Assembly: GCA_015698045.1 (NCBI GenBank)
Contig: BLAL01000068.1
Coordinates: forward strand, 62,001-126,000
Direction of reading: 5' to 3'
Source: Rhizophagus clarus
Taxonomy: Eukaryota > Glomeromycota > Glomeromycetes > Glomerales > Glomeraceae
Length of the DNA stretch: 64,000 nucleotides
The notes beneath the pieces are model-generated. The model saw only the letters and a list, made by a program, of their open reading frames with translations. It did no database searches and was not told the DNA's origin. The first letter of the stretch is position 1. Every line of letters begins with the position of its first letter. This document shows positions 1 to 12,137 of this stretch, piece by piece. The position numbers and the translations under genes are program-made.

Positions 1-2
1 AT

Positions 3-1390
3 AAAGGACAAGTATATGTAGGTTTGAAAGATTCAATATTTCAACCTTCTGATCCCTTACGACATATGGCTGAATTATATAAGATTTTGAAACATCAAGA
101 TGAAAATAAACCTTATTTACTTCTTTATACAGATGGGGGACCAGATCATAGAGTTACATATATTTATGTTCAAATGGCATTAATAGCTTTATATCTTAAA
201 TTAGATTTAGATTTATTGGTTGCTGTCAGAACTCCTCCAGGTCATTCTTGGAAAACCCTGTTGAACGCATTATGTCAATATTAAATCTTGGCTTGCAATG
301 TGTTGGTTTGATGCGTAATGAAATGAGTGAAGAATTAGAAAAGATAATGAAAAGATGCAATTCTATGGATGATATTCGTGAAAAATCACAAAATGAGCCA
401 CATTTGAAGGAAGAATTAATTAAAAGTTTACAACCTACGATTGATTTAATGGAAGGCATCTTTGAAAGATTAACTTTGAAGGAAGAATCTTTTAAAACTT
501 TTAAGGCAGCATCTGATGAAGATATTTGTGAATTATGGGAATTACTATTAGAAATCGATGAAACATTAGAATTGGATGACAGAACAAAAAAAAGTATTAA
601 AAATAAGGTAATGAGAAAACACATTGTCCTTAAGCATTTAAAATAAATACTAGCTAATTTTTATTAATTTATTTGTAAGGAAAAATTTTCAAGAATTTTA
701 TAACCACTGTTGCAAATCAAGGCATTATTTCTTTCAAATTCTCAAGTTCATTTATTACCAGATCCAATTCCAACCATTGATAAAACAAGTTATAAAGAAT
801 TTTCAGAAATTTATGGAACAATTACCACAGAACAGCATCGACCTTCATTAAAACACCAACAGAAAGACAAACAAACAAACAAGATGGGATTTAGTCCTAA
901 TGCTCAATTTGCCAAAAATGTTGGAGTTGTTGTTGAATGTTATGAATGTAACAGGTGGCGTGTATTATATAGTAAAACAAAATTAAATTCAATTGAGATT
1001 TCTAATTTGGAGAGGTATATTGATACGATTCAATATGTGTGTGGAGATTCCTTCGATACTTTAGCTGACACTGAAGTTTCTAATAATAATGATGATTATG
1101 AAAGTGATAATGTGAACGAAATTTTTGAAAAAGTTAAAATTAATAATAGCTTAACATGTAATTCTCCAATGGAAATTCCTTATTACTCATCTGGTTTATT
1201 TGAAGATATCTGTTTTCAGTGTGGAAAAATCCCCGAAGAGGGTGATGAAGAATCTAATAATCAAGTCAATATTGAAGAAGGGTGGTATTATTACTATTGT
1301 AATGAATGCTATATTACAGTTGACAGTAAAAAAAGAAGAAATAGGAAAGTTAAATTACAACAATCAAAGAGAAGGCGAACAGATGCATAA
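3..1390 (+). pseudogene. Broken transposase-like gene, 5' end beyond window
   Basis: The reading frame is open from base 3, so the gene starts upstream. It contains a TDGGPDHR motif, then a run of Leu/Asp residues, a GHSW motif and NPVERIMSILNLGLQ, followed by an acidic stretch and a C-terminal domain (about 710-1390) with Cys pairs (CYECNRW, CFQCG, CNEC) that could bind zinc and a basic tail (KKRRNRK). From memory this order matches an uncharacterised DDE-transposase-like family also seen in cnidarians and Glomeromycotina. The frame changes near 252 inside a short A run, as if one base were missing. At 644-646 a stop precedes a stretch with several more stops before the frame resumes at about 710. 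That gap could be a decayed segment or an unrecognised intron. I infer a pseudogene; the family assignment is tentative. Confidence 0.6.
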
Positions 1391-1689
1391 TTCCCAATAC
1401 TATGTATTCAAACCAATTATTATAATAAAGTGCATTTTAACTTGACATCCATATTATGTGAAATCATGTGATAAAAAAGTTTACTATAAAAAATTTTTTT
1501 TGATTTTTTGAAAAATTGACGCGCGCGGGTTACGAGAATCTAAATATTTTATTTGCCCGGCCTAATATTCTAAAGCTCACTAATTGTATGCAAATTGCCC
1601 TAGTTACATTTAAAAAAAAAAACAATTTTTTTAATTGTAACATTTAAGAAAACGATTTTTTTATTCATTACATTTAAAAAATAATCTTT
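1391..1689. other. AT-rich spacer
   Basis: No coding signal seen. A short GC patch (ttgacgcgcgcgggttacgag, about 1516-1536) stands out in AT-rich DNA, followed by imperfect A-run/T-run repeats that lead into the minisatellite. Confidence 0.5.
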
Positions 1690-2340
1690 TTAATCGATTT
1701 TTTTATCATTTATAACAAAAAAAAATGATTTTTTATATCGTTTATAACTAAAAAAAAATGATTTTTTATATCGTTTATAACTAAAAAAAAATGATTTTTT
1801 ATCGTTTATAACTAAAAAAAAAATGATTTTTTATCGTTTATAACTAAAAAAAAAATGATTTTTTATCGTTTATAACTAAAAAAAAATGATTTTTTATCGT
1901 TTATAACTAAAAAAAAATGATTTTTTATCGTTTATAACTAAAAAAAAATGATTTTTTATCGTTTATAACTAAAAAAAAAATGATTTTTTATCGTTTATAA
2001 CTAAAAAAAAATGATTTTTTATCGTTTATAACTAAAAAAAAAATGATTTTTTATCGTTTATAACTAAAAAAAAATGATTTTTTATCGTTTATAACTAAAA
2101 AAAAATGATTTTTTATCGTTTATAACTAAAAAAAAAATGATTTTTTATCGTTTATAACTAAAAAAAAAATGATTTTTTATCGTTTATAACAAAAAAAAAT
2201 GATTTTTTATATCGTTTATAACTAAAAAAAAATGATTTTTTATATCGTTTATAACTAAAAAAAATGATTTTTTATCATTTATAACTAAAAAAAAAATGAT
2301 TTTTTATCATTTATAACTAAAAAAAAATGATTTTTTTTTT
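1690..2340. repeat. Minisatellite, about 20 copies of a ~31-bp unit
   Basis: Head-to-tail units of the form ATGATTTTTTATCG, TTTATAACTA, then a run of 7-10 A. Most variation is in the A-run length and in an ATATCG/ATCG/ATCATT change at the outer copies, so the array has a homogenised centre and diverged edges. Each unit pairs partly with itself (T-run with A-run). Confidence 0.9.
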
Positions 2341-3161
2341 ATTAATCGTCTTAACAAAAAAAATGACTTTTTTTTATTAATTGCTTTAACATGATGTACC
2401 TCTTAGCACGAATAAAACACTATCTACATATGCACCTGCATTTACCATTTCTCCATTAACACGAGAATTCTGGTATAGTAATATTAATTGTTTTTTAAAA
2501 AAAAAATTTTTTTATTAGTTATATAATAAAAAAAAAATGATTTTAGCCATTTTTCTAAGTCATTTAGTAGTATAAAAATCGGTTTTTTCCTAAGCCGTTT
2601 AATAAAAAAACTGTTTTTTTCTAAGTTGTTTAATAAAAAACAATTTAAACATTTTTTTTGAGTCGTTTAATCATTTTTTTTTATGATAACAAAGCTAAAA
2701 ATGGCAAAATCCATTTTCTAGCATCAAATATTAAGAACATTTAACAGTTTTATTAAAACAAATAAAAAAAACACTAAAAATGGGTTAAACCCGGTTTAAA
2801 CGTTTTTTATCAAAACATTAAAAATGTTCAAAAACGTCTTTGGCTTTTTATTAAAACAACAATTTTTTTTATTAATTGTTTTAATGAAATGAAAAATAAT
2901 TTTTTCATTAATAAGTTTAAAAAAACGTTAAAAAAAATTTTCAAAAAGAAATTTGTCTCATTACAATGTTAAATATTGTAATTATAATAAGGAGTTAATT
3001 ATATTTTATTTTATCTTATAACGGGAGTGAAGTGATATAATCGAATAATCCAGTTAATCGGTAATCTGCTATATATATGGATCATTTTCCATAAATGGAA
3101 ATCAAAATGTGATCGACATAAAAAGCATCAAGTTACTTATTACCTCGCTATGTCGATCAAT
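2341..3161. other. AT-rich spacer with degenerate repeats
   Basis: Contains diverged repeats around a GTCGTTTAATAAAAAA-like core (about 2560-2680) and long A/T runs. No convincing coding sequence. Short open frames here are low complexity. Confidence 0.5.
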
Positions 3162-3246
3162 ACAACAAGTTAGTTGTTGTAAATCAACAAGTAGCTTATT
3201 AATTTACAACAACTTACTTGTTGATTTACAACAACTAACTTGTTGT
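3162..3246. repeat. Perfect 32-bp inverted repeat (hairpin/cruciform)
   Basis: The left arm 3162-3193 (starting ACAACAAGTTAGTTG) is exactly reverse-complementary to 3215-3246, with a 21-nt loop. A third partial copy of the arm motif (ACAACAAC) follows at 3250. It lies about 300 bp upstream of kinase gene A. No transposon ends or target duplication were recognised. Confidence 0.85.
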
Positions 3247-3525
3247 TTTTACAACAACCTTTTGACTTCTACGGTACGCCATGAAAAGTACCAAGTTGAA
3301 AAGTTCTCCAAGATGATGTAATATGTGTGACGATCGGCCTCCAAACATTTGACACGATGAAACAACATAGTGCAATGTGCTTGCCGTCTATTCCCCAAAA
3401 AAGGAAATTTAAATAATGACTTAATGTTGATCTTATTGTTTAAATTTACTTTTTGAAATGGGCGGCATGAGTTTATGTGTCACATACCCACTTGCATAAA
3501 TTATACTTATATATCGTTGCCTGTA

Positions 3526-3558
3526 ATCTTTTTTAAAACTTTGAAGCTGCTTTAAATA
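3526..3558 (+). promoter_or_regulatory. Conserved 5' leader of kinase gene A
   Basis: The bases just before the ATG (AGCTGCTTTAAATAATG) are nearly identical to those before the second tandem-exon gene at 22100-22115 (AGCTGTTTTAAATAATG). Sequence further upstream differs. An in-frame TAA at 3553-3555 supports the ATG at 3559 as the start. Confidence 0.5.
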
Positions 3559-6500
3559 ATGTCTCTTCAAGATATTAAAGATAATGAAGAAGTTCATTCA
3601 AAAAATTTTGCGAGCTGGACTAGTGGAAATGGACAAATTGATGATTTTATTCAAGAAATGCAATTGAAATCCAAAAACTTAGTATTTGAATGGATACCAT
3701 ATAGTCAGTTTAATAGAATTAAAGAAACAGGTAAAAATGAATATATGACAGTATATTCAGCAATATGGAAAGATGGTCCATTACGTAAATGTTGGAGTAA
3801 TTATTATCGGAGTAATTATTATACAAGAGATTCATATAAACAGGTTGCTTTAAAATACCTGCATAACTTGCAGGATCCAATTGAATCCTTAATAAATGAG
3901 GTATAAATATTTACTACAAAAAAATTTTCATTTTCATAATGTTGATTGATTTCTTTTAATTATAATTTAGGCTAAAAAATATTTAACAAGTTCTAGTAGT
4001 AAAATTCAAATATATGGAATATCACAAAATTCGGAGACAAATGATTATATTTTGGTTCAAAATAATTTCATAAACCTTATAAATTGGATAAGTAAAAACG
4101 AAAAAATTGACGATTTTATTCAAGAAATGCAAATGAAAGCCAACAAATTAGTATTTGAATGGATACCATATAGCCAACTTAATGAAATTAAAGAAACAGG
4201 TAAAAATGGGTATATGACAGTATATTCGGCAATATGGAAAGATGGTCCATTAACTTATAATCGGGAAATATCTGATTATACAAGAGATTCAAATAAAGTG
4301 GTTGCTTTAAAATACCTGCATAACTCGCAGGATCCAATTGAATCCTCAATAAATGAGGTATAAATATTTACTACAAAAAAAATTTCATTTTTATAATGTT
4401 GATTGATTTCTTTTAATTATAATTTAGGTTAAAAGTTCTAGTAGTAAAATTCAAATATTTGGAATATCACAAAATCCAGATACAAATGGTTATATTTTGG
4501 TTCAAAATAATATTATCTGGGCAAGTGGAAATAAAAAAATTGATGATTTTATTCAAGAAATGCAATTGAAAATTAAAGACCATTCTGATATAGTATTTGA
4601 ATGGATACCATTTAGTCAGCTTAATGAAATAAGAGAAACAGGTAAAAATGAATATATGACAGTATATTCGGCAATATGGAAAGATGGTCCATTAACTTAT
4701 GATTTTATCAATTATGCTGCTTATATGATAAGATATTCAAATAAACAAGTTGCCTTAAAATACCTGCATAACTCGCAGGATCCAATTGAATCTCTAATAA
4801 ATGAGGTATAAATATTTACTACAAAAAATTTTCATTTTTATAATAATGATTGATTTCTTTTATTTATAATTTAGGCTAAAAAATATTTAACAAGTTCTAG
4901 TAGTAAAATTCAAATATATGGAATATCACAAAATTCGGAGACAAATGATTATATTTTGGTTCAAAATAATTTCATAAACCTTATAAATTGGGTAAGTAAA
5001 AACGAAAAAATTGACGATTTTATTCAAGAAATGCAACTGAAAGCCAGCAAATTAGTATTTGAATGGATACCATATAGTCAACTTAATGAAATTAAAGAAA
5101 CAGGTAAAAATAGTTTTATGACAGTATATTCAGCAATATGGAAAGATGGTCCATTAACTTATAATCGGAAAATATCTGATTATACAAGAGATTCAAATAA
5201 AGTGGTTGCTTTAAAATACCTGCATAACTCGCAGGATCCAATTGAATCCTTAATAAATGAGGTATAAATATTTACTACAAAAAAAATTTCATTTTTATAA
5301 TGTTGATTGATTTCTTTTAATTATAATTTAGGTTAAAAGTTCTAGTAGTAAAATTCAAATATTTGGAATATCACAAAATCCAGAAAGTTCTAGTAGTAAA
5401 ATTCAAATATTTGGAATATCACAAAATCCAGATACAAATGGTTATATTTTGGTTCAAAATAATATTATCTGGGCAAGTGGAAATAAAAAAATTGATGATT
5501 TTATTCAAGAAATGCAAATGAAAGCCAACAAATTAGTATTTGAATGGATACCATATAGTCAACTTAATGAAATTAAAGAAACAGGTAAAAATAGTTTTAT
5601 GACAGTATATTCAGCAATATGGAAAGATGGTCCATTGTATTTTGTTGATTATGGTAACAATGATTATATAAGATATTCAAATGAACAAGTTGCTTTAAAA
5701 TGCTTGTATAACTTACAGGATCCAATCGAAACTATTATAAATGAGGTATAGATATTTACCATAAAATTTATCTCTTTTAAAATATTAATTAATTCCTTTC
5801 AATTATGTTGCAGGCCAAAAAATATTTAACAAATTCTAGTAGTAAAATTCAAATATATGGAATGTCACAAAATTTAGATACAAATGATTATATTTTAGTT
5901 CAAAATAATATTATCTGGACAAGTGAAAATGAAAAAATTGATGATTTTATTCAAGAAATGCAATTGAAATCCAAAAACTCAGTATTTGAATGGATACCAT
6001 ATAGTCAGTTTAATAGAATTAAAGAAACAGGTAAAAATGAATATATGACAGTATATTCAGCAATATGGAAAGATGGACCATTAACTTATGATGATTGGAA
6101 AGAAGATGTATATTCTAGAGATGCAAATGAACAAGTTGCTTTAAAATACTTGAATTACTCACAGGATCCAATTGAATCTATTATAAATGAGGTAAGAATG
6201 TTTATTATGAAAATTTATTATTTTTATAATGTTATTTAATTTCTTTTAATTATATTATTTAGGCTAAAAAATATTTAACAAATTCCATTAATGAAATTCA
6301 AATATATGGAATATCACAAAATTCAGATACAAATGATTATATTTTGGTTCAAAATAAACTCATAAACCTTATAAATTGGACAAGTGAAAATGAAAAAATT
6401 GATGATTTTATTCAAGAAATGCAATTGAAATCCAACTACCCGACATTTGAATGGATACTATACAACCAATTTAATGAAATTAAAGAAACAAGTAAAAATG

Positions 6501-8900
6501 AATATATGACAGTATATTCGGCAATATGGAAAGATGGTCCATTGCATTATAATGATGATGATTACGATGATTGTATAAGAGATTCAAATAAACAAGTTGC
6601 TTTAAAATGCCTGCGTAACTCGCAGGATCCAATTGAATCTCTAATAAATGAGGTATAAATATTTACTACCAAAAATTTTCATTTTTATAATTTTAATTGA
6701 TTACTCTTAATTATAATTTAGGTTAAAAAATACTTAACAAGTTCTAGTGGTAAAATTCAAATAATTTATGGAATATCACAAAATTCAGAGACAAATGATT
6801 ATATTTTAGTTTTTAATTGGACAAGTGGAAATAAAGAAATTGATGATTTTATTCAAGAAATGCGATTGAAATCCAACATCCTAACATTTGAATGGATACC
6901 ATATAGTCAGCTTAATGAAATTAAAGAAACAGGTAAAAATGGTTTTATGACAGTATATTCGGCAATATGGAAAGATGGTCCATTATATAAAAATCATAGT
7001 TCTACAAGAGTTTCAAATAAACAAGTTGCTTTGAAATTCCTGCATAACTCGCAGGATCAAATTGAATCTCTAATAAATGAGGTATAAATATTTACTACAA
7101 AAAATTTTCATTTTTATAATTTTAATTGATTTCTCTTAATTATAATTTAGGTTAAAAAATATTTAACAAGTTCTAGTAGTAAAATTCAAATATATGGAAT
7201 ATCACAAAATTCAGATACAAATGATTATATTTTGGTTCAAAATAATATTATCTGGGCAAGTGAAAATGAAAAAATTGATGATTTTATTCAAGAAATGCAA
7301 TTGAAATCCAAAAACTCAGTATTTGAATGGATACCATATAGTCAGTTTAATAGAATTAAAGAAACAGGTAAAAATGAATTTATGACAGTATATTCAGCAA
7401 TATGGAAAGATGGACCATTAACTTATGATTGGGAAGAAAATGGATATACTAGAGATGCAAATGAACAAGTTGCTTTAAAATACTTGAATTACTCACAGGA
7501 TCCAATTGAATCTATTATGAATGAGGTATAGATATTTACCATAAAATTTATCTCTTTTAAAATATTAATTAATTCCTTTCAATTATGTTGCAGGCCAAAA
7601 AATATTTAACAAATTCTAGTAGTAAAATTCAAATATATGGAATGTCACAAAATTCAGATACAAATGATTATATTTTGGTTCAAAATAAACTCATAAACCT
7701 TATAAATTGGACAAGTGAAAATGAAAAAATTGATGATTTTATTCAAGAAATGCAATTGAATATTAAAGACCATTCTGATATAGTATTTGAATGGATACCA
7801 TTTAGTCAGTTTTATGAAATTACAAAAATAGGTAAAGGAGGTTTTGCTACAATATATTCAGCAATATGGAAGGATGGACCAATATATTGGGATTTTAAAA
7901 AGAATCTTACAAGAGATTTAAATAAAAAAGTTGCTTTAAAATGTTTAAACAACACACAAAATCTCACTAATGAACTTCTAAATGAGGTATGAAATTTTCA
8001 TAAAATTTCAATATTTTTCAATAAGCGTACTAATGTTATTCATGGAAAATGTTTAAATAGATTAAAGCATATTCAACTAAAGCAGTTAACTACACTAGTG
8101 GAATTATAAAAGTATATGGAATTTCTCAAGATCCAGTTACACAAAATTATGTTATTGTTCTTCAATATGCAGAAGGTGGAAATTTTAACAATTGGATTAA
8201 TGTAAACGAAAATTATAAAAACTTTAATTGGGAAAATAAAATGCAGACATTGTGCTACATTGCAAATGGTCTTAAAGAAATTCATGAAAAACAAATGGTT
8301 CATCGTGATTTTCATACTGGAAATATATTATTGATCAGTCCTTTTTTTCAAGATGCTGCTAACAGAACGTATATTTCAGATATGGGATTATGTGGAAAAA
8401 TTGGTAGTATTAATCAAAATAATATTTATGGAGTAATGCCTTATGTGGCTCCGGAGGTATTAAGAGGGAAACCATATACCCAAGTAGCAGATATCTATAG
8501 TTTCGGTATGATTATGTATTTCGTAGCAACTGGAAGACAACCTTTTGACAATTGTGCACATGATCATAATTTAGTATTAGACATTTGTAATGGAGTTAGG
8601 CCTGAAATAAGTGAGCTAGAAGCACCAAAAAGTTATATTGATTTAATGAAAAGTTGTTGGAATTCTAATCCGGAAAATAGGCCCAACGTGATTAAACTAT
8701 ATAAATTACTTCGGTCTATTAATACCTCTAAAAAATCTGAAATTAAGGAAGCAGAAAATTATAGAAAATTACACCTTTCATCTTTAAAGGGTGATAGACA
8801 AATAACTACTCATCCTCAAGCTATTTATACATCTCGATTGCTTAATCCTTTTACGGAAGATCTTGATTCTAAATGTTTAGATTGTGCAGTTAATGATTAA
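3559..8900 (+). CDS. Tandem-exon TKL-type protein kinase (gene A)
   Basis: Proposed exons: 3559-3900, 3971-4357, 4428-4805, 4875-5261, 5332-5745, 5814-6191, 6263-6652, 6722-7081, 7151-7525, 7594-7986, 8061-8900. All introns are GT...AG, about 70 nt and phase 0. The full join is about 1547 aa. Exon 1 gives an N-terminal extension (IDDFIQEMQ, FEWIPYSQF) and strands beta1-beta3 (VALK). Exons 2-10 each encode the end of one N-lobe (KIQIYGISQ...YILVQN) followed by the start of the next. Exon 11 encodes alpha-C to the C-lobe: HRDFHTGN catalytic loop, SDMG in place of DFG, MPYVAPEVLRGKPYTQ, and the tail HPQAIYTSRLLNPF. Only exon 10 has an intact loop (GKGGFATIY); exons 1-9 read GKN or SKN followed by M. 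Most keep the VALK lysine. Alternative reading: the exons are alternatively spliced, and exon 1 joined directly to 11 gives a 393-aa kinase. Confidence 0.8.
3971..7986 (+). repeat. Tandem array of nine homologous exon-intron units (gene A)
   Basis: Nine units of about 360-414 coding bases plus 68-74 bases of intron, all in the same direction. Introns fall into two classes: most end in ATTTAG, while those at 5746-5813 and 7526-7593 end in GTTGCAG and are almost identical to each other. Exons 2+3 resemble 4+5 as a block. The pattern points to unequal exchange of blocks. Exon 5 has an extra in-frame 48-bp duplication (5338-5385 and 5386-5433). Exon lengths differ only by multiples of three. Confidence 0.85.
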
Positions 8901-9175
8901 TCAAATCAGATAAGAAAGCAGGATGCACATTATTAATATTATAAAATTTTCTTTATTTGATATTTTTAAACATTTATAGGTCATTTGTTATGAGAAATAT
9001 AAGTTTTGTCCAACACTGATAAATATTATAGAGTATTATAAATGTAAGTTCTTATTTAAATAAATAAATCAGTTTGTAATTGGACAAATTAATAAATGGG
9101 TTTGAAGTAATGAATATATAATTATTGAACTCTATGGATGAAATCTCTGATGTTTAATAAGAGATCTCAGAATTG
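8901..9175. repeat. 3' flank shared with the decayed kinase copy at 26970
   Basis: The flank after the stop codon (AAGAAAGCAGGA..., TTTTCTTTATTTG, CCAACACTGATAAATAT, TTATAAATGTAAGTTCTTA) recurs with small changes at about 26970-27205. So the duplication that made that copy included at least 250 bp downstream of the gene, probably with its 3' UTR. Confidence 0.7.
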
Positions 9176-12056
9176 TTGAAATTGATAAAATTTCAATGCG
9201 ACATTGATAAGTATATAAATATCTATAGTATCGGAGTCCGGTATTACCACCAACCATATTATCACCATCCCGGTATACTAAGTTTCTGCTAAGAAACGGT
9301 TTATATTTGTCCTATTTCATGCAAGTCTCTAATAATTAAACGGCTTGTTTAATAAGCATTTCAACCTTTCAAAACCATTTACCGTATATCGCACAGTACT
9401 TCCCCTCTTTCACCTGAAAAAAAAGTTATATTTTCTATTAATTTTACCATTTAATGAATCTAATTTTGCCCAGATATTATGTAAAAATAATTTCTGGTTA
9501 CTATACAATCTTTTAAACACATTCTATTCATAATAAAAATATGAGCTATTGACATGGTGGTACAAGGTCAGCCCTCAGGAATTTGCAAGATACCTGGTGG
9601 GGTACTATGGCCCGTGATACGTGTATACTGGCAGTACATAATAATATATACTTAAATTTTTTCTTGCTCAATTTTATATGATCAAGCACATCAATTAGGA
9701 TCTGAAATATGTTATATATAAGGTAGGATATACTATTGTGTCGTCATAATATAAATTTTTCACGGAGTTGGATACTGAATTTACTTTATTTGACTTTAAC
9801 CTAAAAGTTTTTATTTAAGATGCAGATTATGTGTTGTATAACCAAATAAGCCAAGCTTTCGTTATATAGCATAAAAATCCCTCTATTTATAAATCGTTAA
9901 TTACCTTTCCTTATATATTACAGTGCAAAAATTAAAGATCGCTTAACGTTAATACTGCTCGTTACTGCAAATATATCTAATACAGTAAATTACAAATATT
10001 AAAATATTAAAAAAAAATTGAATTATTTATATATTAAACATGGTAATATCACATATCCGTCCTCAATTTTAAATAATTTTTTATATTTGGTTCATACTTT
10101 GGAATCTATAACCAGTTATAATGATAATTATTTATGAATACGATTTTGCACTCTTAATGCTTAAAATGATAAAATGCACACATAGTTCTGAAGTTATTGC
10201 AGGAGAGATCCCAAGGCAAATATTTTAATAATTGATGGTTTGTCATCGAATTTTTAGCTTAAATTGCTTGATAAAAGTAAAATAAAATTTTTCCAATCCG
10301 GTCTTACTGCGTCTATTTTATATAAAGAAAATGTCAAAAAATCAACAATATACGATATGGACATTTTCACAGATTTTAAAAAAAAAACTTCAAGATACAA
10401 ATATCTGGCTATAATTTAATAAAAATAATATGACCTTATTATTATTACAGTATATAACTATATTAAACATAATATACATAACATAATATAAATCATAATA
10501 TAAGTGAATATGGTTCATGTATTAAAAGAATAAAATTTTTTTTACACTTAAAATAAGTTGAAAAAAAAAAAAATAGTAAAAAAAGAATGAAAACTGTACT
10601 AAATATTGTATATATTTATTTTTTTTTCCTAACTAAAATTAAATAATATGAATATTATTCCTTCAATATCATCTTCATAATATAAAATAGGCTAATATTG
10701 TATGTTTTATACTTTATTTACCAGGCATCTATAATAGCAGTATTTTATTACTTCAAACCATTATTTAGGCATTTTTAATCAGAACAGGACCGTTATATGT
10801 TTTACTACCTATCAGATATACTTTAGATCTGTTATTTCAACTTTATTTTAAAAATTATCTTTTTTGAGAAAATGAATAATTTTTCTATAAACTGAATTTA
10901 TACATTTTCCATTCTTTCAATAAGGAGAGAAATAGTTTCTGCCATTTATAGATTATTTTTCAAATTTATAAATTGTAAAGTGAGATATACTTTACATAAT
11001 CTATAATGTCAATATTGAGTGCAATGGAATAGTATAATATTATATTCTAATAATTTGAGTGAAGTACATTTATTTTAATATTAGTAAGTTACATTGTATT
11101 CTCATTCTGCACGAGCCTTATAATTAGTATATATAAATTAGATTATGTATTTATATTTTCTTATTTCACTGGTTTTCTTTATTCCAATATTGTCAAATTC
11201 TGTATTCTGTTTATATAAATTACTGTAGGTGGAAATTTGAAATATATATAAATAAAAAGCTGGCTTATATAATTGCCAAATTTCTAAAAAGATTTGTTCA
11301 CAATCTCAAATGGTATCTTGTTGATGGGAATTCAAACTGATAATGATAGTCCCTGTACAGTCTTCAGATTATTTAAATCAGAAGATTATCATATTCTATA
11401 TATCAACGCTATAATTTTTAAGAGTAGATAAGATGGATCGATTCTTTCTTTTTTTTTTGTAGGCTGGGTAATAATTGGAATATTTTTTTTTTTATTTATT
11501 TAATGACTTCTTCAGACAGGTCGTTGAGAAGCCACTAACCATAAAATTTGCATATACTTTAACATTTAACTATAATAATGATGCAGTTAAATAAATATTA
11601 TTCCTTTTCTTTACAGACAAGGAAGTGTTTAACGGGTAGTTTTTTGATGCTATTTTTATTGTTATATTGATGATAACTTGAGTTTAAAAAAATCTAGAGT
11701 GGGAGCGCATCTACTAAGTCTTTAAAGATAAACTACATAATTAGTCATACGTCTGACTGGACTATAAGATAAACTCGTTTCTTTAAAAAGTTAGTTTATA
11801 TAGCTATTTAAAATACTTGAAATTATTTATCATTCATGATAAAGATCATTTTTAAATAATATTATTCAATTCTATAAGGCATTTTGCTATATATCTGAAT
11901 ATTTTTGATAAATAAATACAATTTGTATAATATTACTTAAATTGTCTTTATATATGAAAATATGAAAATGTTACTAAAAATTAATTTAAAAATATTGATA
12001 TACTATTTTTTTAGAGTGATGGTGATAGAAGTTTGAATTTTATTTACTGATGTGAT
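9176..12056. other. Long AT-rich spacer
   Basis: No gene recognised. A GC-richer patch at about 9545-9640 (ACCTGGTGGGGTACTATGG) has two overlapping open frames of about 40 codons but no recognisable product. The rest is AT-rich with frequent stops in all frames read. Confidence 0.5.
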
Positions 12057-12137
12057 ATTACTGCCTCTGAGAGATTGTTCTCATATTGATAAGCACACAA
12101 AAATTAGTTCTTTACATTATGCTTTGTAAAAATTCTG
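12057..12137 (+). pseudogene. hAT transposase C-terminal fossil
   Basis: One frame reads ITASERLFSY, then two stops, then AHKN, a stop, and FFTLCFVKIL. This matches the hAT dimerisation region, where the third element here (47.7-47.9 kb) reads SVASERLFSDAGN and later LLGKIVFLK. It is short and stop-ridden, with no ends recognised nearby, so it looks like an old remnant. Confidence 0.4.

Noticed and set aside
226..624. 132-codon minus-strand frame
   Set aside because: Antisense of the transposase-like gene; Ser/Asn/Ile-rich with no domain.
8073..8315. 80-codon minus-strand frame
   Set aside because: Antisense of the kinase C-lobe exon.
9545..9640. GC-richer patch with overlapping open frames
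   Set aside because: Two frames are equally open and neither has a recognisable motif, so no gene was called.
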